Program-made: the position numbers and the translations under genes | Part shown: in pieces, positions 1-5,970 of the stretch | How positions within the stretch are numbered: the first letter of the stretch is position 1 | Layout of the letters: each line of letters starts with the position of its first letter | The notes under the pieces: generated by a model | Databases searched by the model: none | The model's input: only the letters and a program-made list of their open reading frames with translations | Told to the model about the DNA's origin: nothing | Assembly: GCA_016735355.1 (NCBI GenBank) | Contig: JAERRQ010000236.1 | Span: 1 to 9,199, forward strand | From: Desulfobacterales bacterium | Lineage (GTDB): Bacteria > Desulfobacterota > Desulfobacteria > Desulfobacterales > BuS5 | DNA length: 9,199 nt | Reading direction: 5' to 3'

Positions 1-1694
1 GGCAGCCCCTGCTTAAAAATAGCAACTACAACCTGCGCAATCTAATAGCAGATTTTGCCCAAAGGCTTATACGGCCTAATATCAGCCTTAACTACATAGA
101 AACAAATAAACGAAAGGGAAAAGCCGCTTCGGAAGTAAAACCTATTTTATACAAGGTTAAGGCCGGAGAGATGATCTTGCGTGAGGGAGAACGAATTACG
201 GAAGACCATATGGCGAAACTCCGTAACCTTCAGGTCGAAACAAAAAAGGGAAGATTATTTTCAAACAGCATTGGCGCAGCCATGATACTTGTATCTCTTT
301 TTATAATCACGTACATCCTCAAAATGAATCATAATGGCAAAATAACTATAAACCACAACAAAGACCTTTTATTTATAACAAGTCTATTTATAATTTTTTT
401 TCTCATAACAGTAATCTCTTCATCAGTAGCCGAATCCCTTGCTATCCATGCGCCCTTTCCCATATCCGGATCTTCAATGCTGTTCGGGATTCCCCTGGCA
501 TCAAGTGCCATGATAGCCTGCATGTTCCTCGGATATAACAATGCAATTTTTTTAGCCGTAGTTTTCTCTATATGCACTGCATTTGTTTTTCCAAATAAAT
601 TTGAATTCCTTGTATATTTCCTTTTAAGCAGCGTCATGGCTGCCTATTGGGCACAGCATTGCAGAGAACGTAGGGTACTGATTAAAGCGGGCGTCAAATT
701 AGGGGTTCTCAATATGGCGCTTGCCGCTGTCTTAGGCCTTTATTTGGGAGAATGCTTCAAGCTATGCTTTGTGTGGGATCTTGTCTTTGCATTTATCGGC
801 GGAATCGGGGCCGCAGCGGTTACAACGGGAATCGCCCCTCTTTTTGAAATGGCTTTCGATTATACGTCGGATATCAAGATGCTTGAGCTTGCAAATCTTG
901 ACAAGCCTATCCTGAAAAGACTCATGATAGAAGCTCCGGGAACTTATCATCATTCAGTGGTAGTAGGTTCCATGGTGGAAGCTGCGGCTGCTGAAATAGG
1001 TGTCAATCCCCTGGCTGCGAAAGTATGCGGCTATTATCACGATATAGGTAAATTAAAAAAACCGCTCTATTTTATTGAAAACCAGGCAAACGGCAAAAAC
1101 AAACACGATAAACTCGCTCCATCCATGTCCAGCCTTATATTGATTTCTCATATAAAAGATGGCGTTGAAATTGCTAAAAAAAATAAGCTGGGCGATATTA
1201 TCATAAACGCAATACAACAGCACCACGGGACCAGCCTGATTAGTTATTTTTATGGTAAAGCCAGAAAAATTAAGGGCGATGATTCCGTTACGATAGATGA
1301 TTTTAGATATCCCGGGCCCAAGCCTCAAACCTGGATGGCCGGGCTTGTAATGCTGGCAGATGTGGTTGAAGCAGCCTCAAGAACACTTGAGAACCCGACT
1401 CCATCCAGAATACAATGGCATGTGCAGACTACCATCAACAGAATCTTTGCCGAAGGAGAGCTCGATGAATGCGATTTGACACTTAAAAATCTTCATAAAA
1501 TAGCAAAAAGTTTCAACAAGATATTAAACGGAATACATCATCACCGGATTGAATATCCGGAAAAAAAGCAAGCAGCTAACGGGAATGGGCATAATGGCGG
1601 TTCTGATAAAAAACAGACAGAATCTTTACAAAATACCTCAGCAAGAGACAATACAGAAGGCTCAGGCAATCTTAAACGCCTTGGATTGTCCTGA
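1..1694 (+). CDS. pgpH: PgpH/YqfF-type 7TM-HD cyclic-di-AMP phosphodiesterase, 5' end cut off
   Basis: The reading frame is open from base 3 (first complete codon) with no stop before the TGA at 1692-1694, so this is the C-terminal 563 residues of a longer protein; the ATG at 171 is internal. The visible start is the end of an extracytoplasmic 7TMR-HDED-like domain (KAGEMILREGERIT, about 153-203). About seven hydrophobic stretches follow (roughly 267-840), then a cytoplasmic HD domain. That domain carries GTYHHS (H codons at 948-953), the YYHDIGK metal dyad (H and D codons at 1038-1043), IQQHHGT (about 1212-1232) and LADVVEAASRT. Family members characterised in Firmicutes hydrolyse c-di-AMP to pApA at the membrane; the substrate here is inferred. 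The last 33 residues are polar and low in complexity and are encoded by DNA that also encodes the start of ybeY. A phoH-like gene often lies upstream in relatives but is outside the window. Confidence 0.9.
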   Translation, partial: QPLLKNSNYNLRNLIADFAQRLIRPNISLNYIETNKRKGKAASEVKPILYKVKAGEMILREGERITEDHMAKLRNLQVETKKGRLFSNSIGAAMILVSLFIITYILKMNHNGKITINHNKDLLFITSLFIIFFLITVISSSVAESLAIHAPFPISGSSMLFGIPLASSAMIACMFLGYNNAIFLAVVFSICTAFVFPNKFEFLVYFLLSSVMAAYWAQHCRERRVLIKAGVKLGVLNMALAAVLGLYLGECFKLCFVWDLVFAFIGGIGAAAVTTGIAPLFEMAFDYTSDIKMLELANLDKPILKRLMIEAPGTYHHSVVVGSMVEAAAAEIGVNPLAAKVCGYYHDIGKLKKPLYFIENQANGKNKHDKLAPSMSSLILISHIKDGVEIAKKNKLGDIIINAIQQHHGTSLISYFYGKARKIKGDDSVTIDDFRYPGPKPQTWMAGLVMLADVVEAASRTLENPTPSRIQWHVQTTINRIFAEGELDECDLTLKNLHKIAKSFNKILNGIHHHRIEYPEKKQAANGNGHNGGSDKKQTESLQNTSARDNTEGSGNLKRLGLS

Positions 1695-2094
1695 CGGAGA
1701 ACTATCCCTCCTTATTCTGGATAATTTGCAGATCACCGAACTTAATCAAAAATACCTTAACCGGGAAGGCCCTGCAAATGTGATTGCATTTTCCATGCGC
1801 GAGGGCGATTATCCGGAAATAGCGCCCCAGCTTTTAGGGGATGTTGTGATCTCTGCAGAAAAAGCGGCTGATGAAGCCCGGGATTGCAACATCAGCCTGG
1901 AGGAAAGATTCCTGCAGCTTATAGTGCACGGTATTTTGCATCTTTTTGGTTATGATCATGAGAAATCGGATCAGGAAGCATTGAAAATGGAACAAAAAAG
2001 CGAGGAACTTCTGAAAATTTTGGTTCTTCACGAAATGAACCAAAATTTTCAGCTCAAAGGAGAAGCAAATGGCAGGACTGGCTGTAAATGTTGA
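1594..2094 (+). CDS. ybeY: YbeY endoribonuclease, 16S rRNA 3'-end maturation and ribosome quality control
   Basis: YbeY is a zinc-dependent single-strand endoribonuclease acting in the cytoplasm on rRNA processing. From the chosen ATG the protein is 166 residues. The diagnostic motif VHGILHLFGYDH is at residues 111-122, with zinc ligands His112, His116 and His122. The upstream motif YLNREGPANVIAFSMREG (54-71) and LGDVVISAEKA (81-91) are also typical. I chose ATG 1594 because the resulting MAVLIKNRQ matches the usual family N-terminus. In-frame ATG 1585 and TTG 1549 are possible but would add residues that do not look like the family, and the ribosome binding site is weak (a GGGA-type match about 10 bases upstream). 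The gene overlaps the phosphodiesterase by 101 bases and pdxJ by 26 bases. The conserved fold should end near residue 142; the remaining tail of about 24 residues is encoded largely by a perfect inverted repeat and by pdxJ's start region. Confidence 0.93.
   Translation: MAVLIKNRQNLYKIPQQETIQKAQAILNALDCPDGELSLLILDNLQITELNQKYLNREGPANVIAFSMREGDYPEIAPQLLGDVVISAEKAADEARDCNISLEERFLQLIVHGILHLFGYDHEKSDQEALKMEQKSEELLKILVLHEMNQNFQLKGEANGRTGCKC
2011..2052. repeat. perfect 16-bp inverted repeat (hairpin) at the ybeY/pdxJ junction
   Basis: The arms CTGAAAATTTTGGTTC (2011-2026) and GAACCAAAATTTTCAG (2037-2052) are exact reverse complements separated by a 10-base loop. The structure lies inside the last codons of ybeY and ends 3 bases before the pdxJ Shine-Dalgarno sequence. 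No T-run follows it, so it is not a standard intrinsic terminator. In RNA it would form a long A/U-rich stem. A role in mRNA processing, or in coupling pdxJ translation to ybeY translation, is inference. No second copy was noticed in this window. Confidence 0.85.
2056..2062 (+). promoter_or_regulatory. strong ribosome binding site of pdxJ
   Basis: AAAGGAG stands six bases before ATG 2069, an optimal spacing, and fixes the pdxJ start inside the ybeY 3' end. It lies just outside the 3' arm of the 2011-2052 hairpin, so its accessibility may depend on ribosomes completing ybeY. Confidence 0.8.
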
Positions 2095-2788
2095 CCATGT
2101 ATCCACATTAAGAGAGGCAAGAAAAGTATCCTACCCGGACCCGGTTGCAGCGGCTGTGCTTGCGGAACTGGCCGGAGCAGACGGTATTGTCGTTCATCTC
2201 CGGGAAGACCGGCGTCATATTCAGGACCGGGACGTGAGGATCCTGCGCAAAATTGTACAAACCAAGCTAATCCTCGAAATGGCTGCAACCCCTGAAATGG
2301 TGGGAATTGCCCTGGATATCAAACCGGATCTGGTAACCCTGGTCCCTGAAAAAAGGGAAGAACTTACCACTGAGGGAGGGCTTGATCTGATCGTGCATAA
2401 AAACTCCATTGCTGAAACCATAGGTACCCTTCAAAACAGCGGTATACCTGTCAGCATCTTTATCGATCCGGCTCCGGAACAGATTAAGGTTGCCCACCAG
2501 ATCAATTCAACAATGGTGGAAATTCATACAGGAGCTTTCTGCGATGCTACTACTGCCAAAAAAAAAGAGCAGACTTTTATAGATATACTCAATGGGGTCA
2601 AGCTGGCCCATAAGCTGAAATTAGGGATAAATGCCGGTCATGGAATTTGCTATAAAACCATCAAAGCTTTTAAAGGTCTTAATGAAATAAATGAATTCAG
2701 TATCGGGCACAGTATTGTCTCAAGGGCGGTATTGGTTGGTATGAAGGCGGCGGTGAGGGAGATGCTGACGCTGGTTAAGGAGATTTGA
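2069..2788 (+). CDS. pdxJ: pyridoxine 5'-phosphate synthase
   Basis: PdxJ condenses 1-deoxy-D-xylulose 5-phosphate with 3-amino-2-oxopropyl phosphate (1-amino-acetone 3-phosphate) to form pyridoxine 5'-phosphate, the last ring-forming step of the DXP-dependent vitamin B6 pathway in the cytoplasm. The 239-residue product has the normal family length (a single TIM barrel). Family signatures are intact: NVDHVSTLR (7-15), VVHLREDRRHI (41-51), LEMAATPEM (69-77), TLVPEKREELTTEGGLD (90-106), EIHTGAFCDA (151-160), GINAGHGI (186-193) and FSIGHSIVSRAVLVGM near the C-terminus. His43, Glu70 and His191 correspond to the E. coli catalytic residues His45, Glu72 and His193. The start is supported by the strong ribosome binding site at 2056-2062 and overlaps ybeY by 26 bases. 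PdxA and the other pathway genes are not in the window. Confidence 0.97.
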   Translation: MAGLAVNVDHVSTLREARKVSYPDPVAAAVLAELAGADGIVVHLREDRRHIQDRDVRILRKIVQTKLILEMAATPEMVGIALDIKPDLVTLVPEKREELTTEGGLDLIVHKNSIAETIGTLQNSGIPVSIFIDPAPEQIKVAHQINSTMVEIHTGAFCDATTAKKKEQTFIDILNGVKLAHKLKLGINAGHGICYKTIKAFKGLNEINEFSIGHSIVSRAVLVGMKAAVREMLTLVKEI

Positions 2789-2791
2789 TGG

Positions 2792-2817
2792 AGCGCCCTG
2801 CGGCCTTTAGGGGCGCT
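2792..2817. repeat. GC-rich short hairpin in the pdxJ/kinase spacer
   Basis: AGCGCCC (2792-2798) pairs exactly with GGGCGCT (2811-2817) around a 12-base loop. It sits in the only spacer in the window longer than 20 bases (2789-2839) and is visibly richer in GC than the A/T-rich coding DNA that follows. There is no T-tract after it, so a rho-independent terminator is not supported. It could be a weak transcript boundary, an mRNA processing structure, a REP-like repeat or chance. Confidence 0.5.
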
Positions 2818-2839
2818 GCGCTTGATGTGGTAGTAATAA

Positions 2840-4045
2840 ATGGAATATGACAGTTTTGAAAATCCGGCGCCGATGTGTGAAGAGATCGCTCAAATGGTAA
2901 CAAATGAAAATCTGCTGCAACGTGAACGTAAGGCCTATGCATTAATAGCCGAAGCCGCCGTTTACGCAAAAGACATACCCGATCTATGCCGAATGGTTAT
3001 TGTCGGACTTGTGGAAATCCTCAAATTCGATTTAGGCGTTATTCGATTAAAAAACGGTAAGGATCATTCATTCATGGTCATGGCTTCCGCGGGGATATCT
3101 GAGGGATTAAGGGGAAAGCTTCGGCCGGCCTATCTTGGTGATTCAGAGAGTGTTTCCATGCTTGTGTTGCGCACCGGGGAACCAATTCTTGCCCCTGATA
3201 TAGATACACATAAAATTAAGCAAACGCATACCGCCCGGCTGGCTGAATTTGGTGGCAAAGCATTTATTGCCTGGCCTTTGCATGATTCTTCACAAAAGAT
3301 TATGGGTGTGGTTACGCTGATTGCATATTCACCAAAAAAAATTCCAGATAAAGACAGAACCTTTTTTAAAACAATTGCAGATATGTTTGCGCTTGTTGTC
3401 GAGCACAAAATAGCTAGTGAGAATATTAAAAAATCTCTTAAAGAAAAGGAACTGCTGCTTAAGGAGATTCACCACCGAGTCAAGAATAATATGCAGGTGA
3501 TCTCCAGCCTTGTTAGCCTTCAATCCAGCCGGGTAGAGGATCAAGACCACAAAAACTTGTTCAACGAAATCATGGACAGAATCAGATCTATGGCCCTTGT
3601 GCATGAGCAGTTATACAGAACCAGAGATTTGTCCGGCATTAATCTAAAAGATTATATTACGCAGCTCTCCCGCAGGCTGATGCGATCGTACTACATCAAG
3701 CCTTGCAAAATTGAGTTAAAAATAGATGCCGACGATCTTTATATCGGTATCGACAAGGCCGTGCCATGTGGTTTGATTACAAACGAACTGATCTCCAATG
3801 CCTTGAAATATGCCTTTCCTGATGATATGAAGGGGCGGATAAGCGTTAAGTTGCGTAAAAACGATAATGGGAAGATTTTGTTGAATATCAATGATAACGG
3901 CATAGGACTGAGCAAAGAATTTAATCTGCAAAATGCTGATTCTCTTGGGCTGGAACTGGTTATAATGCTTGTGGAACAGTTAGACGGAAGTTTAGATGTG
4001 ACCGGCGACAAGGGCACGGATTTTATCATTAGCTTTTCGACATAG
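2840..4045 (+). CDS. soluble GAF-domain sensor histidine kinase, HisKA_2 type
   Basis: This 401-residue kinase has no membrane segment or signal peptide, so it should sense a cytoplasmic cue. A GAF-like sensor domain spans about residues 35-190 (WPLHDSSQKIMGVVTLIA at 145-162). A short helical linker leads to a HisKA_2 dimerisation/phosphoacceptor domain, LLKEIHHRVKNNMQVISSLVSLQS (206-229), with His211 the probable phosphorylation site. The HATPase domain shows the N box GLITNELISNALKYAF (311-326), the G1 box DNGIGL (352-357) and the late element SLGLELV (368-374). An in-frame TAA directly precedes ATG 2840, so that is the longest start, but no clear ribosome binding site stands before it. ATG 2894 (residue 19), with GAAGAG at 2879-2884, is a credible alternative. 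The response-regulator-bearing gene 17 bases downstream is the obvious candidate partner, by position only. The ligand is unknown. Confidence 0.9.
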   Translation: MEYDSFENPAPMCEEIAQMVTNENLLQRERKAYALIAEAAVYAKDIPDLCRMVIVGLVEILKFDLGVIRLKNGKDHSFMVMASAGISEGLRGKLRPAYLGDSESVSMLVLRTGEPILAPDIDTHKIKQTHTARLAEFGGKAFIAWPLHDSSQKIMGVVTLIAYSPKKIPDKDRTFFKTIADMFALVVEHKIASENIKKSLKEKELLLKEIHHRVKNNMQVISSLVSLQSSRVEDQDHKNLFNEIMDRIRSMALVHEQLYRTRDLSGINLKDYITQLSRRLMRSYYIKPCKIELKIDADDLYIGIDKAVPCGLITNELISNALKYAFPDDMKGRISVKLRKNDNGKILLNINDNGIGLSKEFNLQNADSLGLELVIMLVEQLDGSLDVTGDKGTDFIISFST

Positions 4046-4062
4046 GCTGGGAGAATGTAACT

Positions 4063-5955
4063 ATGTCCAACCTGAAAATTCTTGTAGTAGAGGATGAGGC
4101 CATTGTAGCGCTAGATTTGAAAAATAGCCTGAAAAATTTAGGCTATGAGGTTGCTGATGTTGTCGCCTCAGGTGAAGAAGCAGTGGCAAGAGCTTTGGCA
4201 TTATCTCCCGATTTAGTGCTTATGGATATTATGTTAAAGGGGGATGTGGACGGGATTGAGGCTGCTTGCAGAATAAGGAAGGAGATCGATCTGCCGGTTA
4301 TATATCTTACAGCCTATGCGGATGAAGATACTTTACAGCGCGCCAAAATAACCACTCCCTTAGGTTATATTCTCAAGCCTTTTGACGAAAGGGAACTGCA
4401 TACTGCCATAGAGATAGGTCTGTACAAACACAATATGGAGATGGAGCTGAAACGATCAAAAGAATGGCTCTCTACTGTGCTTAAAAGCATAGGTGATGCT
4501 GTAATCACCACGGACAATAAAAGCCGGGTGACATTTATGAATCAGGGCGCTGAAAATCTTACAGGATGGAGCCGGGAAGATGCATCCGGCCGGCATCTGA
4601 CCAAGGTCTTTAATATTGTTAATGAACATACCCATGACGTTGCTAAAAATCCCGTTAACAAAGTCCTGGAAACCGGTCTTGTTGCGGGTTTGGACAATCA
4701 TACCATTCTTATCTCACAAGACGGCTCAACCAGATCTATCGACGACAGCGCTGCCCCGGTCAAGGATGAAAAAGGCAACATCTCCGGTGTTGTCCTTGTT
4801 TTCAGGGATACTACTGAAAGAAGACGGATAGAACAGGAACGTTTGAAAACACAAAAAATAGAGTCCCTCGGAATCCTTGCCGGAGGCATTGCCCATGATT
4901 TTAATAATATACTAACCGGTATTCTTGGTAATATAACCTTGTCAAAAATGTATCTTGATGCAAATGACAAGGCATACAACAAACTCGATGAGGCTGAAAA
5001 GGCATCTTTGCGAGCCAAGGATTTGACCCAGCAACTGCTGACATTCGCAAGGGGCGGAGCGCCAATTAAAGAGATCGTATCAATTCAAAAAATTATTGAA
5101 GAATCGGCATCTTTTGCGCTATCCGGCTCCAATGTTAAATGTTATTGCGCTATTCCCGACGACCTACGGCCACTAAAGGCGGACGCCAGCCAGTTAAGCC
5201 AGGTGATCTCCAATCTGGTTATCAATGCCGACCAGGCCATGCCCCAGGGCGGGGGTATCACAATAACGGTTGAAAATATTGATATAGATAATAAATCAGG
5301 CACCTCAATGAGGCCCGGCCAATATATAAAAATAAACGTAAAAGACTTGGGCCATGGAATCCCGAATGAATATCTTGCAAAAATTTTCGATCCGTATTTT
5401 ACCACCAAGCATGCCGGAAACGGTTTGGGGCTGGCTACTGTATTTTCAATTATCAAAAGGCATAATGGATATATTTTTGTTGAATCAGAGATCGGAAAAG
5501 GGACAACCTTCTTCATCTATTTGCCTGTCCTCACAGAGACCATTATTCATAAAAAGAAGAAAAATATAATTACCGGAAAAGGCCGGGTACTGGTGATGGA
5601 TGATGAGGCTATGGTTCTGGAAGTTTCCAGAGCTATGATAGAATCACTAGGTTATGAAACCTCATTTGCCGAAAATGGGGCCGAAGCTGTTGCAAAATAT
5701 AAAGAAGCTATGGATAGAGGCAAGCCGTTTGATATAGTTATTCTCGACCTGACCGTGCAAGGCGGAATGGGCGGCCGCGGGGCAATAAAAAGATTGCTTG
5801 AAATTGATCCGCAAGTAAAAGCGATTGTATCGAGTGGATATTCAGTCGATTCCGCCATGGCAAAGTTTGAGGAATACGGATTTATTGATATGCTTGCAAA
5901 GCCTTACAAGCTTGAAACTCTGAGTAAAATTTTGCACAGGGTTAATGAAATATGA
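4063..5955 (+). CDS. hybrid kinase/response regulator, REC-PAS-HisKA-HATPase-REC
   Basis: This 630-residue cytoplasmic protein starts with a receiver domain (residues 4-122). It has the acidic pocket Glu10/Asp11, phosphoacceptor Asp55 in LVLMDIML, Thr83 and Lys105 in GYILKPF. A PAS domain follows (about 130-255: GDAVITTDNKSRVTFMN, then VFRDTTERRRIEQ). The HisKA domain has LGILAGGIAHDFNNIL with His278. The HATPase domain has ISNLVINADQAM (Asn388), DLGHGIP (428-434), FDPYFTTK (442-449) and GNGLGLA (452-458). A second receiver (about 507-627) has Asp513/Asp514, phosphoacceptor Asp562 and Lys613. All catalytic residues look intact. There is no DNA-binding, GGDEF, HD or HPt output. A GGGAGA ribosome binding site (4049-4054) supports the start. 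The N-terminal receiver is a plausible acceptor from the upstream HisKA_2 kinase, giving a multistep relay; this is inferred from adjacency. Confidence 0.93.
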   Translation: MSNLKILVVEDEAIVALDLKNSLKNLGYEVADVVASGEEAVARALALSPDLVLMDIMLKGDVDGIEAACRIRKEIDLPVIYLTAYADEDTLQRAKITTPLGYILKPFDERELHTAIEIGLYKHNMEMELKRSKEWLSTVLKSIGDAVITTDNKSRVTFMNQGAENLTGWSREDASGRHLTKVFNIVNEHTHDVAKNPVNKVLETGLVAGLDNHTILISQDGSTRSIDDSAAPVKDEKGNISGVVLVFRDTTERRRIEQERLKTQKIESLGILAGGIAHDFNNILTGILGNITLSKMYLDANDKAYNKLDEAEKASLRAKDLTQQLLTFARGGAPIKEIVSIQKIIEESASFALSGSNVKCYCAIPDDLRPLKADASQLSQVISNLVINADQAMPQGGGITITVENIDIDNKSGTSMRPGQYIKINVKDLGHGIPNEYLAKIFDPYFTTKHAGNGLGLATVFSIIKRHNGYIFVESEIGKGTTFFIYLPVLTETIIHKKKKNIITGKGRVLVMDDEAMVLEVSRAMIESLGYETSFAENGAEAVAKYKEAMDRGKPFDIVILDLTVQGGMGGRGAIKRLLEIDPQVKAIVSSGYSVDSAMAKFEEYGFIDMLAKPYKLETLSKILHRVNEI

Positions 5956-5970
5956 AAAAGGTTAAAGGTC

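Noticed and set aside
1544..1560. Six-base inverted repeat CCGGAT/ATCCGG followed by a run of A.
   Set aside because: On the + strand a terminator needs T, not A, after the stem, and on the minus strand the T-run would precede the stem. It is inside coding sequence upstream of the ybeY start.
1549..1593. Longer ybeY form starting at TTG 1549.
   Set aside because: It adds 15 residues that do not fit the YbeY family N-terminus, whereas ATG 1594 gives the typical MAVLI start.
2822..2850. TTGATG with an A/T-rich element about 17 bases downstream, considered as a sigma-70 promoter for the kinase pair.
   Set aside because: The second element is a poor match to TATAAT and lies within the kinase coding sequence, so a promoter cannot be supported from sequence alone.
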